The notes: a model not told the origin generated them from the sequence alone. DNA of 50,784 nt from Acidimicrobiia bacterium (GCA_021296345.1 JAGWAN010000022.1:1-50784); one strand, 5' to 3'. Positions 1 through 9,604 are shown, counted from the stretch's first letter. Translations and numbers: made by a program.

Positions 1-223
1 CTGTCACGTTGCCGGACATGGCGTAGTAGCCGGACTCCATCGGGTGTTCCATCTGGACGGTTCGCCCGCCCGGTTCCAAGGAGATGTGGTGTATGGAGCG
101 CAGGTGGGCGCCCAGACCCGGCCAGACCACCACCCAGGCCCTCCCCCCGTGCTCGACTATGGGGAGCTCTGGAGCATCCTCGTCATCCCGGAGGATGCGG
201 ACGCGTTCGGTTTCAGCGACCAT
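1..223 (-). CDS. Cupin-like protein, 5' part only
   Basis: An open frame of 74 codons runs from an ATG at 223 (complement) off the left edge of the window. The visible N-terminus has alternating beta-strand-like segments, then a stretch resembling cupin motif 1: a His-Pro-Met-Glu-Ser-Gly-Tyr-Tyr run followed by Met-Ser-Gly, where cupins usually carry metal-binding His/Glu and a Gly turn. Cupins are small beta-barrels used as sugar isomerases, dioxygenases or ligand sensors, so no reaction can be assigned. It is divergent from the carboxymuconolactone-decarboxylase-like gene at 344, with about 120 bases between the starts. The protein is cut by the window edge. Confidence 0.55.
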   Translation of the reverse strand, partial: MVAETERVRILRDDEDAPELPIVEHGGRAWVVVWPGLGAHLRSIHHISLEPGGRTVQMEHPMESGYYAMSGNVT

Positions 224-343
224 CTTGGCGGTTCGGTCCGTCCATCGGCGGCGATTCTACCCGCCGGTCGCCTGCCGCGAGGTTGGCGGTCAATGGCGCT
301 ACGGTCGGTCCCGTAATCGCTGGGCTGAGGGCGCGGAGGGAAG

Positions 344-883
344 ATGGCGCGGGTAGAGCTGATCGATCGGCGGGATGGGCTCGCTCCGGAGCAGGCTCGG
401 CTGTTCGACTGGATCGTGGAGAGTAGGGGAGAGCTGGTGAGGCCCTTCCAGGTGCTCCTGCATGCCCCCGAGCAGGCGGAGCACATCGCTCGGCTCGGTC
501 ATGTGGTCCGCTTCGAATCGGGCCTGGCCGGTGCCGACCGGGAGTTGGCCATCCTGGCGACCGGTCGGGCTCACGGCTGCGACTACGTCTGGGACACCCA
601 TGTGGCCTTGGCGCGCCGTGAAGGGACGAGTCCCGAGGTGATCGCCCACTTCGACGGGGAGACAGGAGCCACGGGAGACCTGGCGCCGAGAGAGGCCGCC
701 ATTCTGGACATGGTCGGTGAGCTCTGTTCGGGGTCATCCCTGTCCGCATCGACGTTCGCCCGCGTTGAGTCCCATCTCGGCACAAAGGGTGTGGTCGAAC
801 TCAGCGTCCTGGTCGGCTACTACACCATGCTGGGCTATGCCATGGCATCGTTCGATACATGCAGCACACCCGGCGGGGACTAG
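344..883 (+). CDS. Carboxymuconolactone decarboxylase (AhpD-like) family protein
   Basis: This 179-residue, mostly helical protein matches the CMD/AhpD-like fold. A central segment (about residues 66-85) reads ATGRAHGCDYVWDTH, the family core helix. Peroxidase members have CxxC there; here there is one Cys followed by Tyr-Val-Trp, so a thiol peroxidase role is unlikely and a decarboxylase/lactonase-like or unknown role is more likely. The length suits a single-domain member. It starts at ATG 344 and is divergent from a cupin-like gene, a common partner of CMD proteins in aromatic and small-acid catabolism. The family call is good; the substrate is unknown. Confidence 0.8.
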   Translation: MARVELIDRRDGLAPEQARLFDWIVESRGELVRPFQVLLHAPEQAEHIARLGHVVRFESGLAGADRELAILATGRAHGCDYVWDTHVALARREGTSPEVIAHFDGETGATGDLAPREAAILDMVGELCSGSSLSASTFARVESHLGTKGVVELSVLVGYYTMLGYAMASFDTCSTPGGD

Positions 884-942
884 GGCCCAGCTAGCCGAGC
901 AGGCCCGGTGGTAAGTCGCCGGCGGGGCGTCGCCCGGGGTGG

Positions 943-2103
943 TCAGAGATCTCGGAGTGGAGCCTGCGCGGTCAGTAGCTCAGCCGCGCCGATGGCGGTG
1001 ATCCTCTTTGCGAGGGCGGCACGATGCTGACCGGCGTGAACCACCACGAGATGGTCGAGGTCCAGGTCGGCGATGGCGCTGCGCATCGATCTGGAAGTGG
1101 ATGGCCGGTCGGTCCGCTTGACCTCGAACCCGAGCACCCGACCGCCGATGTCAAGGCGAAGGTCCAATTCGGCGCCTCCATGCGTCGCCCAGTGGCTCGG
1201 TGCTGCTCGGGGAAACCGCGCCAGGAGTTGCTCGATGACCATCCCCTCCCAGCTGGCGCCCAGCTTGGGATGGCGCTCGAGTTCGAGCATGCTGCCGATA
1301 CCCAACAGGCGGTGCAGAAGGCCGGTATCTCGGATGTAGACCTTGGGCGCTTTGACCTGGCGCTTGCTCACGTTGGCGAACCACGGCGGTAGCTGCCGCA
1401 CCACGAGAGCGTCGGCGAGAGCGTCGACGTACCGCCGCACCGTGGACTGCGACACGTCGATCGACTGTGCGATCTCGGCGCCGTTCCACCTCTGCCCGTG
1501 GTAGTGGGCCAGCATGGTCCAGAACCGCCGCATCGTGGTGGAGGGAAAACGGAACCCCAGACCCGCCAGGTCACGTTCCAGGAATGTGGTGATGTAGTCG
1601 TCCCGCCAGAGGTTCGAGACCGAATTCTCAGGTGCGAGAAACGACTCCGGTAGCCCGCCTCGTAGCCAGAGATCATCGAGGCTGTCGGCGCCGACATCGC
1701 TCAATCGGAAACCTGGCAGCGACACGAACGTGACCCGACCGGCCAGCGACTCCGACCCGAGACCCACGAGATCAGGAGAGGCGCTCCCGAGAATGACGAA
1801 GCGGCCGGGCCGCCGGTTCTCGTCAACCAGCACCCGCAGGGTCGGGAAGAGGCCCGGTGAGCGCTGGGCTTCGTCGATGACGATCGTCTCCCCGGCGTCG
1901 CGCAAGGCGAGCATGGGCTCGGCCAGGCGCGCCAAGTCCCGGTAGTCCTCGAGGTCGAAGAAGGCGGATGGCGAGGAAACGATGACCTGGCGGGCCAGCG
2001 TCGACTTCCCGACCTGGCGAGGGCCGGTCAGGAGGGTCACGGGGGAGCGCGCGACCGCGTCGAGCAGTGCCGTCCTATCGATAGGCCGGTCGATCAGACG
2101 CAT
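943..2103 (-). CDS. AAA ATPase with DUF4143-type C-terminal domain
   Basis: A 386-residue ATPase. Walker A is GPRQVGKST (about residues 27-35) and Walker B is TIVIDEAQR (about 93-101), a pattern typical of the DUF4143 ATPases. A winged-helix-like segment ([17 protein letters not shown]) lies near residue 210. The C-terminus has [12 protein letters not shown] then GFEVKRTD, a D...ExK arrangement like restriction-endonuclease folds. The cellular role of this family is not firmly established; many members sit as single genes in accessory DNA. It starts at ATG 2103, with AAGGA about 13 bases upstream. It stands alone between convergent and divergent neighbours. A second, more distant member lies at 43333-44616. 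Confidence 0.85.
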   Translation of the reverse strand: MRLIDRPIDRTALLDAVARSPVTLLTGPRQVGKSTLARQVIVSSPSAFFDLEDYRDLARLAEPMLALRDAGETIVIDEAQRSPGLFPTLRVLVDENRRPGRFVILGSASPDLVGLGSESLAGRVTFVSLPGFRLSDVGADSLDDLWLRGGLPESFLAPENSVSNLWRDDYITTFLERDLAGLGFRFPSTTMRRFWTMLAHYHGQRWNGAEIAQSIDVSQSTVRRYVDALADALVVRQLPPWFANVSKRQVKAPKVYIRDTGLLHRLLGIGSMLELERHPKLGASWEGMVIEQLLARFPRAAPSHWATHGGAELDLRLDIGGRVLGFEVKRTDRPSTSRSMRSAIADLDLDHLVVVHAGQHRAALAKRITAIGAAELLTAQAPLRDL

Positions 2104-2327
2104 ACGGGTCAGTATATCCTTGAAAAGCCGTTATGTCGAGACGGATATGCCAGGAAAAACGTAATCCAATAGGCAGTCGGGCGGCCAACCTCGATCCGAC
2201 GGCTCCTATTCAGGCAACCGCACCCCGGCGACCGGCCACCCGATGCCCACGGAAGGATTTCCGGCGCTCCGGGGCCGACTAGTAGAGTCCGACGGTCTGT
2301 GCCTGACGGAGCAGGGAGCCCCATCCA

Positions 2328-3494
2328 ATGACTCATGTACCCGTAACTCACATCACCTCGGACGCCGAGCGCGCCCGCCGCTACACAGCCCTCCGGGAGG
2401 CTATGGCCGGCGCCGGAATGGATGCTTTCGTCATCTGTAGCAGGGGCGACGAGTTCGTGCGGGGACGGGTCCAGTACGTGAGCGATATCTTCCAGTGGGC
2501 CGGTCGCGGCTTCGTAGTCCTCCCGATGAAGGGCGAGGCCACCTTCGTGGCGGATCCGTTGTGGGGCACCGGCTACGCCATGCAGGGCATGTGGCTGAAC
2601 GACTACCGCCAGCCCGACGACGCGGGCACCGAGATCGGGGCGATCCTCTCCGACCATGGACTAGCCAGCGGCACGATCGGGATCGTCGGACTGGCCGACA
2701 TCACCTCGGTGGCTGATTACAACAGCATGAAGAACGCCCTCCCCAGCGCCAACTGGGTGGACGCCACCGACCTCTTCGATGACGTACGGGCCATCAAGAG
2801 CCAGGAGGAGATCGACTCCACCATCGAGACCGGCAACATCATGCGCCGGGTCTTCAACGCGCTCGAGGCGGAGATCCGTCCGGGCGTCCAGGAGGTGGAC
2901 GTCCTCTCCGAGGCCCACCGGCTGTCCCGCCAGCTGGGCTGCATGGAGGGAATCGCGCTGATGGGCCGCGCTCCCTTCCGTTGCTTCGGTCCCGGCACCC
3001 GCGGCGTTATCGAGAAGGACGACGTGATGGTCATCGATCTGGAGTGGGGCGGCCCGCTCGGATACTGGGTGGAGGTCCGCCGGGTGTACAGCTTCAATCC
3101 CCCCAACGATGAGCAGAAGGCCTTCTGGGAGATGCGGGTCGAGAGCTTCGAGGCGTGCGTGCAGGCCATGAAGACCGGCGAGAACTCAGACACCGTCCTT
3201 GACGCCCGCGATCGGGTGTATGACAAGTACGGGTACGACGCCAGGGATGCCAACTCCTACACCGCCCACGGGATCGGCATCGACTCCCTGGAGCCCCCGT
3301 GGGTGCCCGGCAAGCCCCGCCTCATGGAAGAGAACATGATGATCAACCTCCACCCCGCCATCGGTGGCTTCTCGGACGCCGAGACGGGCGCCCGGTTGGG
3401 TGGCATCAGCATTGCCGACAACGTGCTGGTCGGTCCCGACGGCGGTACCCGAATGGTCGACCAGACCGATGAATGGATCGTCCTCGACGCCTAG
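2328..3494 (+). CDS. M24 (creatinase/aminopeptidase-fold) protein lacking most metal ligands
   Basis: The 388-residue protein has an N-terminal creatinase-like domain (about residues 1-165) and a pita-bread M24 domain. In metal-dependent M24 peptidases five ligands occur in order D, D, H, E, E. Here the first Asp is kept (VIDLEWG), the second is Glu in GYWVEVRR, and the His is kept in AHGIGID. The first Glu position reads NLHP instead of a TxEP motif, and the last reads SIADNVLV instead of RxED. This resembles creatinase, which works without metal, rather than prolidase. The substrate is unknown; a creatinase-like amidinohydrolase or other C-N hydrolase is possible. AGGGAG lies about 12 bases before the ATG. 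Confidence 0.8.
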   Translation: MTHVPVTHITSDAERARRYTALREAMAGAGMDAFVICSRGDEFVRGRVQYVSDIFQWAGRGFVVLPMKGEATFVADPLWGTGYAMQGMWLNDYRQPDDAGTEIGAILSDHGLASGTIGIVGLADITSVADYNSMKNALPSANWVDATDLFDDVRAIKSQEEIDSTIETGNIMRRVFNALEAEIRPGVQEVDVLSEAHRLSRQLGCMEGIALMGRAPFRCFGPGTRGVIEKDDVMVIDLEWGGPLGYWVEVRRVYSFNPPNDEQKAFWEMRVESFEACVQAMKTGENSDTVLDARDRVYDKYGYDARDANSYTAHGIGIDSLEPPWVPGKPRLMEENMMINLHPAIGGFSDAETGARLGGISIADNVLVGPDGGTRMVDQTDEWIVLDA

Positions 3495-3765
3495 ACAGAC
3501 CACTAGGTGCGAGTTGGATTAGATCGAGAGCCGGAACAGGTTGGGCGCATCGTCCGGCCTGCTTCCTGCCTGGTGGCCTACCAGGGACGCCGTCTCTCCG
3601 TTGCGTCGGATGCGCTGCGGCGTATCCCCGGATCGCCGGGAGAAGTCCAAGTAATATCGTGACGCCGACCCGAGTTCAGTGGCACTACACCCGAGCCTGG
3701 GGGCAGACCGACAGCAACTGGATGAGCCTGCGCGCGGGCGCGGGAGAAGGGAACAGCAAGTCGAG

Positions 3766-4698
3766 ATGAGAGTATTGATCACCGGCGCGGCCGGGTTCTT
3801 CGGACGGGCACTGGTCAGGGCGTTTGCCCTGGGTGGCGAGCATGTGGTGGCAGCGGACATTCTCCCTCCCGGTGACTTCGCTCCCCGGTCGGACACCCCG
3901 AGCGACCGGCTCGAGTACGTGGTGCTGGACGTAGCCGATCCCGACGCCTGGTCCACAGATGTCACCGGGGAAGTCGACGCCATCGTTCACGCCGCCGCCC
4001 TCACCCCGAGCATCCAGGAGACCAAGGAGGATCCCTCCAAGCTGGTAAGCGTCAACCTCACCGGCACCCTCAACGCCATGGAGTTCGCCCGTAGCCAGAA
4101 CATGGGCAAGTTCCTCTTCATTTCCTCCGCCGGCGTCTACAACCAGTTCGACGAGGTCACGCTCACCGAGGCGGACGCTGACGGCGGCTTCTCGCTCTAC
4201 GGTTCGGCCAAGCTGGCCGCCGAGATCATGCTGTTCAGGTATGCCGACATGTTCGGCTTCGATGCCGGTGCGATCCGTCCCACCTCGATGTACGGCCCTG
4301 CGGAGGAGTTCCGCAACACCCGTCCGTTCGTCACCCAGGCCAAGCAACTGGCCGACGCCGCCCTGGACGGGGTGCCGGTGCGGGTCATCGGGGTCGACGA
4401 CCGCTGCGACTGGGTCTTCGTGGACGACGTCGCCGAGGGCGCCCATCGCTTCTTCTCCGGTGACATGGACAGCCGCGCCTTCGCCTTCTCCTCGGGCGAC
4501 CCGATCCCGTTCCAAGACGTGCTGGATGCGGCGGTGGCCGCGTTCGGTGTGGTGGTGGACGCCGACGCCGAGATGCTGGTCGACGCCACTCCCGACCGGG
4601 CCACCACCATCTCGTGCGACAAGGCCCGCTCCGAGTTGGGTTGGAACCCGATGGGGATCGAGGAGGGCATGCGCCGCTACGCCGAGTTGGGCGGCTGA
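3766..4698 (+). CDS. NAD-dependent epimerase/dehydratase (extended SDR)
   Basis: From ATG 3766 the protein (310 residues) begins directly with the Rossmann strand and glycine motif, MRVLITGAAGFFG, which is why this start is preferred to the in-frame ATG at 3679. The catalytic Tyr-x3-Lys is YGSAK near residue 145, preceded by the Ser region FISSAGVY. Length and layout fit UDP-sugar epimerases, uronate dehydrogenases and related extended SDRs. It is followed 53 bases later by an aminotransferase in the same direction and likely shares a transcript with it. Acting on a sugar or sugar acid is typical of the family, but the substrate cannot be read from the sequence. Confidence 0.85.
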   Translation: MRVLITGAAGFFGRALVRAFALGGEHVVAADILPPGDFAPRSDTPSDRLEYVVLDVADPDAWSTDVTGEVDAIVHAAALTPSIQETKEDPSKLVSVNLTGTLNAMEFARSQNMGKFLFISSAGVYNQFDEVTLTEADADGGFSLYGSAKLAAEIMLFRYADMFGFDAGAIRPTSMYGPAEEFRNTRPFVTQAKQLADAALDGVPVRVIGVDDRCDWVFVDDVAEGAHRFFSGDMDSRAFAFSSGDPIPFQDVLDAAVAAFGVVVDADAEMLVDATPDRATTISCDKARSELGWNPMGIEEGMRRYAELGG

Positions 4699-4751
4699 GG
4701 ACCGCGCGCCGATGTCCCGAACGAACCGATAGCCTCAGATATGGAGTCCAT

Positions 4752-5948
4752 ATGAGCCAGAGCACACTCAGACAAAGGCTCGCGGAACGCACCCTGCGGA
4801 TCCGGGGTGGCCACGAGTCGCCCTACTTCCAGATCATGCGGAGGGTCGAAGGCCGCGATGACATCATCCGCCTGGTGCGGGGGGAGCCGGACATTCCCAC
4901 CCCCCGGCACATAATCGAGGCCGCCAAGCGATGTTTGGACACCGGACACGTCGGCTACACGCCTCCGGGCGGGATGATCGAGCTCCGGGAGGCCATCGCC
5001 CGCAAGTTCAAGGAGGACAACAACCTCGAGTACGACGCCGCATCCGAGGTCCTGGTCACCGCAGGGGCGCAGGAGTCGATGGCGGTCAGCCTCCAGACGC
5101 TCCTGGATCCCGGCGACGAGGTGCTCCTCGCCACCCCCCACTACATGGCCTATCCGGCCAACATCATCATGGCGGGCGGACACATCGTCTACGTCGATAC
5201 GGTCGAGGAGGAGGACTTCGAGCTCAAGCCCGGGGCCATCGAGGCGGCCATCACCGACCGCACCAAGCTGCTGGTGCTGGTTACCCCCAACAATCCCACC
5301 GCCGGGGTGATCACCGCCGAGACGCTGTCGGCGATCGCCGATGTGGTGCGGGCCCATCCCGACATTGTGGTGATCTCCGACGAGCTCTACGAGAAGGTGG
5401 TGTACGACGGCTTCGAGCACATCTCCTTCGCCACCCTGCCCGACATGTGGGACCGGACCATCACCATCAACGGCTTCTCCAAGGCCTACAGCATGACCGG
5501 CTTCCGGGTGGGTTACATGGCGGGTCCGGCCGACTACATCCTGGCCGCCACGGAGCCGCGCCACTCCCTCAGCATCTCCACCTCTTTGCCTTCCCAGCAC
5601 GGCGCCCTCGCCGCGCTGGAAGGCCCGCAGGATTTCATGGCCGAGATGATGGAGGAGTACCACGTGCGCCGAGCGATGATGCGGGCCACTTTCGACGAGC
5701 TGGGCGTTACCTACGGCGAGCCTAAGGGTGGTTTCTACTTCTTCGCCAACATCTCCGGCTCGGGGATGGACGCGGTCGACTTCGCCGACAAGGCGGTGGA
5801 TTACGGGATCCTGTTCTCGCCGGGCAACGTCTTCGCCGAGGGAGCGCGCCACTACATCCGGATCTCCTACCTGGCGCCGAGGGATCAGCTGGCCGAGGCG
5901 CTCGAGCGCTTCGGGCGGCTCTGGAACGACTGCCGGAGCGGCCGATGA
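4752..5948 (+). CDS. PLP-dependent aminotransferase, class I/II
   Basis: A fold-type I PLP enzyme of 398 residues starting MSQSTLRQ. The Schiff-base lysine is in the NGFSKAYSMTGFRVG motif (about residue 243), preceded by the NNPTAGV and SDELYEK segments that bind PLP phosphate and ring. The C-terminal Arg that binds substrate carboxylate is in HYIRISYLA. The ATG at 4752 is chosen because the frame upstream overlaps the epimerase and has no family character. Its stop overlaps the ATG of the dehydrogenase at 5945 (ATGA), implying coupled translation. It probably transaminates an aspartate- or aromatic-type amino acid. Confidence 0.9.
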   Translation: MSQSTLRQRLAERTLRIRGGHESPYFQIMRRVEGRDDIIRLVRGEPDIPTPRHIIEAAKRCLDTGHVGYTPPGGMIELREAIARKFKEDNNLEYDAASEVLVTAGAQESMAVSLQTLLDPGDEVLLATPHYMAYPANIIMAGGHIVYVDTVEEEDFELKPGAIEAAITDRTKLLVLVTPNNPTAGVITAETLSAIADVVRAHPDIVVISDELYEKVVYDGFEHISFATLPDMWDRTITINGFSKAYSMTGFRVGYMAGPADYILAATEPRHSLSISTSLPSQHGALAALEGPQDFMAEMMEEYHVRRAMMRATFDELGVTYGEPKGGFYFFANISGSGMDAVDFADKAVDYGILFSPGNVFAEGARHYIRISYLAPRDQLAEALERFGRLWNDCRSGR

Positions 5949-6922
5949 GCGGACCGAAGGTAGCCCTCGTAGAGGAGTTCACGCCTGCCCAGGTTGAAGC
6001 TCTCCAGAGGGCTCTTCCCGGCGGCGCCACTGTCCTGACCGACGCCATCGGCGCCGGGACCATCGGACAGGCGGACTACCTGGTAATCCGGGAGGCGAGT
6101 CTTGAGGACGGCGCTCTGGCCGGCCTTTCTTCGCTCCGCGGGGTAGTGACCATCGACTCCGGGGGCGGCGCCGTTTCCGGCGAGACTTGCGATTCCATGG
6201 GTGTATGGACCGAAGCCGTCCTCTCGCCCGGCCCCATCAGCGTGGCGGAACACACGGTGATGCTCATCCTGGCGCTCTTCAAGCGGTTACCGACCGCGCA
6301 CCGGCGTCTGATGGACGGGGTGATCGTGGACGGAATGGAACCGTTCGTCACCGACCAGATCAACTACTCGTACAACTGGGTGGGCCTGGATCTATTCGAG
6401 GCCGTGCTGGGCAAGACGGTGGGCCTGGTCGGAGTCGGCCAGATCGGCAGCGCCACCGCCAGGATGCTGGTGGCGTTCGGGGTGGATGTCGTCTACTACA
6501 AGCGCAACCGGTTCTCCCCCGAGGAGGAACAGGAGATGGGCATCCGCTACCTCCCCTTCGATGAGCTGCTGGCGGAGTCGCACTGCGTCTCGCTCCATAA
6601 CAAGTTCACGGCCGAGACCGAGAAGATGATGGGTGCCCGCGAGTTCGCCCTAATGCCCGAGGGGTCGTTCTTCGTGAACACCGCCCGGGGCCGGCTGGTC
6701 GATGAGGACGCCTTGATGGATGCCCTCCACAGCGGTCACCTGGCCGGCGCAGCCCTGGATGTCTTCTGGTGGGAGCCCATCCTGCCAGACAGTCCTCTCC
6801 GGAACACCCCCAACCTGCTGATGACCCCCCACACCGCCGGAACCCCCGCCGGTGACACGGTGGCCCTGGAGTTGGGCTCGGCCGGAAGGATTATCCGCCG
6901 ACGGAATGGAGCAACGCCATGA
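5945..6922 (+). CDS. D-isomer-specific 2-hydroxyacid dehydrogenase
   Basis: A 325-residue NAD-dependent oxidoreductase. The cofactor motif is GLVGVGQIGSA (about residues 160-170). The catalytic triad follows: Arg in NTARGRLVDEDAL, Glu in DVFWWEP and His in TPHTAGTP. It would interconvert a 2-oxoacid and a D-2-hydroxyacid, a natural partner of the upstream aminotransferase, which would produce or consume the 2-oxoacid. It overlaps both neighbours by ATGA junctions (5945 and 6919), so the three genes are almost certainly co-translated. The substrate is not deducible; phosphoglycerate dehydrogenase is unlikely because the serine-binding C-terminal domain is absent. Confidence 0.9.
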   Translation: MSGPKVALVEEFTPAQVEALQRALPGGATVLTDAIGAGTIGQADYLVIREASLEDGALAGLSSLRGVVTIDSGGGAVSGETCDSMGVWTEAVLSPGPISVAEHTVMLILALFKRLPTAHRRLMDGVIVDGMEPFVTDQINYSYNWVGLDLFEAVLGKTVGLVGVGQIGSATARMLVAFGVDVVYYKRNRFSPEEEQEMGIRYLPFDELLAESHCVSLHNKFTAETEKMMGAREFALMPEGSFFVNTARGRLVDEDALMDALHSGHLAGAALDVFWWEPILPDSPLRNTPNLLMTPHTAGTPAGDTVALELGSAGRIIRRRNGATP

Positions 6923-8301
6923 GCGACCGAACCTTTGTCGGCATGCAGGTCGGTGGGATCAGCTTCATCGACGAGGGCATCGAGGAGACGCTCGATGTGT
7001 TCGTGGAGAAAGCCGGGGTGAACGCCATCTTCATTTCTGCCCTGTCCTGGGCCCGCGGAAACGCAGGGCGTTCCGGAAGCAACGACTTCCCCGATCATGG
7101 CGGCCAGGAGCCCGACCACCTGCAGGGCGGGGCCTTCTTCCCGCCCGATCCCAGGTACTACCACGGCACCTCAATCAAGGACTTCACCGCCCCGGACCCT
7201 CTCTATGAGGGGTTCGACATCCTGGGCGACGTCATCCCCGCCGCTCGAGAGCGGGGTATCGATGTATTCCCCTACTACTGCGAGACCGCCCACGTCAATC
7301 CCAAGCCCCTCTGGCAGCCGGGTTTCGCCCAGGTACTGGAAGTAGACCCCTGGGGTCGCAAGGCCAGCCGACCCTGCCTGTACAACCCCGACTACCGGAA
7401 TTGGTGGTTCGGCGTGATCGACAACTGGCTGAACGAGTATGACCTGGCAGGGATGCTGTGGGGAATAGAACGTGAGGACCCGCTGTCATCGATGATCGTC
7501 AGCGACGAGGTCCCCACCTGCTTCTGCGTGCATTGCCGGTCGGAGGCTCATCGCCGCGGCATCGACGCCGGGCGGGCCGCCGAGGGATATCGCAAGATCA
7601 GCGATTACCTGAGCTCGGTGCGGGCAGGCCACCAGCCCCGCGACGGGAAGCTGATCACCTTCCTCCGGCACCTGTTCGAATACCCCGAAGTCTCGCAATG
7701 GCAGAAGCTATGGTGGGACGGACACAAGGATCTCTACCGGGAGATCTCGGGGCTGGTCCGGTTCTTCGGGGACGATTACCAGGTGGGATTCGGGATCTGG
7801 CAGATGATCAACACCTTCAACCCGCTGTTGCGGGCGGCTCACGATCCCGCCGAATACAAGCTCTACGCAGACTGGCTGAAGCCCGTGTTCTACAACGCTC
7901 CGGGCGGGGCGCGGTTCGCCAAGTTCGTGACGAACCTGTGCCAGACCATCCTCGGCGACGCATCGCCGTCGGAATGGACCCCCATCCTCTACAAGATTCT
8001 CGGCTTGGACGAGGCGCCCTTCGAGGAATTGCCCCCCACAGGATTCAGCCCGCAGTATGTCGCCGACTTCACCCGCCGTTATGTCGATGCGGTCGGTCCC
8101 GAAGTCGCCGTCTATCCAGGCATCGGCCTCGGTGTGGAGACGGTGGCCCGGGACATTTCCGCCGCTGACTGCGAAGCGATGGTGGAGGCCTCCTTCGATG
8201 GGGGAGCGGAAGGTGTGATGATCTCCCGCAACTACTCGGAATTGACCCTGACCAACCTGGCCGCGGTGGGCAACGCCCTGCGCCGGCTCGGAAAGATCTG
8301 A
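6919..8301 (+). CDS. Uncharacterised TIM-barrel, glycoside-hydrolase-like protein
   Basis: A 460-residue protein I do not recognise as a named enzyme. Its N-terminus (VGGISFIDEGIEETLDVF) and later segments ending in acidic residues (GMLWGIERED, SDEVPTCFC) have the rhythm of a (beta/alpha)8 barrel like glycoside hydrolase families with acidic catalytic residues. A CFCVHC cysteine/histidine cluster lies near residue 200. No signal peptide is visible, so it is probably cytoplasmic. It is translationally coupled to the dehydrogenase upstream (ATGA at 6919) and followed 28 bases later by an amidohydrolase, so it most likely acts in the same pathway. Hydrolase activity is an inference. Confidence 0.6.
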   Translation: MSDRTFVGMQVGGISFIDEGIEETLDVFVEKAGVNAIFISALSWARGNAGRSGSNDFPDHGGQEPDHLQGGAFFPPDPRYYHGTSIKDFTAPDPLYEGFDILGDVIPAARERGIDVFPYYCETAHVNPKPLWQPGFAQVLEVDPWGRKASRPCLYNPDYRNWWFGVIDNWLNEYDLAGMLWGIEREDPLSSMIVSDEVPTCFCVHCRSEAHRRGIDAGRAAEGYRKISDYLSSVRAGHQPRDGKLITFLRHLFEYPEVSQWQKLWWDGHKDLYREISGLVRFFGDDYQVGFGIWQMINTFNPLLRAAHDPAEYKLYADWLKPVFYNAPGGARFAKFVTNLCQTILGDASPSEWTPILYKILGLDEAPFEELPPTGFSPQYVADFTRRYVDAVGPEVAVYPGIGLGVETVARDISAADCEAMVEASFDGGAEGVMISRNYSELTLTNLAAVGNALRRLGKI

Positions 8302-8329
8302 TCGGACCCCCAGGAAAGGAAACCCAACC

Positions 8330-9574
8330 GTGCGCACAATTCTCAAAGGCGGAGTGGTCGTCAACCTAGACGGTGGCCCCTCCACGCAACAGGACCTGGT
8401 CATCGAAGGCGAGCAGATCGCCTCTGTGGGCGCCGCCGAGGCCGGGAACGGCGACAACGTAGTGGATGTCTCCGGCATGCACCTGCTGCCCGGCCTGGTG
8501 AACTGTCACGTTCACCTGGGATGGGACGGCACCCATGACCTGGAGATGCAGGCTTACGAGTCGCCGGCCATCAACGCCATGAAGGCGGTGATGAACATCC
8601 ATCGCACCCTCTCGGCCGGGGTGACCACCATCCGTGACCTGGGCATGAACAATGCCAACATCGACGCCAAGACGGCCATCGACAACGGATGGGCCCCCTA
8701 TATCCGGTTGTTCCCCAACGGCCGGGCGATCTGCACCACCGGCGGCCACACCTGGTGGTGCTGCCGGGAGGCCGACGGCATCTACGGGGTGCGCAAGGCC
8801 ATCCGCGAGCAGTTCAAGGCCGGAGCGCAGTGGATCAAGATCATGGGTTCGCACGAAGAGGTGCAGTTCACCATGGACGAGCTCCGGGCCATGGTGGAGG
8901 AGGCTCACCAGAACGGCATGAAGGTGACCGCCCACGCCACCTTCGACGAGGCTATCTCGCGAGTGGTTGACGCCGGGGTGGACTGTGTGGAGCACGGTGG
9001 GTCGATGACCCCGGAGACCATCCAGAAGCTGGTGGACAAGGGCACCCCGATCGTCACCACGTTCTCTCCTCTGGTCCAGCAGGTCAAGTTCGGTCGGGAC
9101 TTCGGGATGACCGAGTCCGACGTGGAGCGCCGCAAGGACCAGATGAACGAACCGGACCGTTTCGCCGGCAACGCCGCGGCCGCCGCCGCGGGTATCCCAA
9201 TCGTGTTCGGCACCGACGCCGGAAGCCCGGTGGTGCCTCACTACGCCATCGCCGAGGAGCTCAAGTTCATGGTCGAGGTCGGGGTCTGCCCGGACAATCT
9301 CGACGCGCTGAACTCGATCACCCGCCGGGGCATCAAGCTACTGGGACTCGAGGACCAACTCGGATCGCTCGAAGCAGGCAAGACAGCTGATGTCCTAGCC
9401 GTTGGAGGCGATCCGCTGGCCTCGCTTGACCACATGAAGGACGTCAAGCGGGTCTTCGTGAGAGGCCAGATGGCCTTCTCCTCCGAAGGCGGTTACACAC
9501 AGGTCGGAAGGGACGTCGAGGGCATGGGCACGCGCTGGGGTCCCGGACCTGAGATCGGATACCGGAGGGCCTAG
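8330..9574 (+). CDS. Metal-dependent amidohydrolase (imidazolonepropionase/Xaa-Pro dipeptidase-like)
   Basis: A 414-residue amidohydrolase-superfamily enzyme with a GTG start at 8330, supported by AGGAAAGGA about 8 bases upstream. Metal-site motifs appear in order: HxH in VNCHVHLG, a Lys in WIKIMGSHEE that may be carboxylated, His in VTAHATF, His in VEHGGSM and the catalytic Asp in FGTDAGSP. This spacing matches the imidazolonepropionase-related branch that includes Xaa-Pro dipeptidases and other small amide hydrolases. A homologue at 19777-21021 has the same WIKIM block. Predicted to be cytoplasmic. It sits in the same run as the aminotransferase and dehydrogenase. Confidence 0.87.
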   Translation: MRTILKGGVVVNLDGGPSTQQDLVIEGEQIASVGAAEAGNGDNVVDVSGMHLLPGLVNCHVHLGWDGTHDLEMQAYESPAINAMKAVMNIHRTLSAGVTTIRDLGMNNANIDAKTAIDNGWAPYIRLFPNGRAICTTGGHTWWCCREADGIYGVRKAIREQFKAGAQWIKIMGSHEEVQFTMDELRAMVEEAHQNGMKVTAHATFDEAISRVVDAGVDCVEHGGSMTPETIQKLVDKGTPIVTTFSPLVQQVKFGRDFGMTESDVERRKDQMNEPDRFAGNAAAAAAGIPIVFGTDAGSPVVPHYAIAEELKFMVEVGVCPDNLDALNSITRRGIKLLGLEDQLGSLEAGKTADVLAVGGDPLASLDHMKDVKRVFVRGQMAFSSEGGYTQVGRDVEGMGTRWGPGPEIGYRRA

Positions 9575-9604
9575 GACGGATACCGGAGACGGCTGGAGCG
9601 ACCG

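Noticed and set aside
3679-3765. Longer start for the epimerase at ATG 3679
   Set aside because: The extra residues lack similarity and the Rossmann strand begins exactly at the ATG at 3766.
3685-4515. 276-codon minus-strand frame over the epimerase gene
   Set aside because: It is antisense to a clear SDR and its composition is typical of GC-rich shadow frames.
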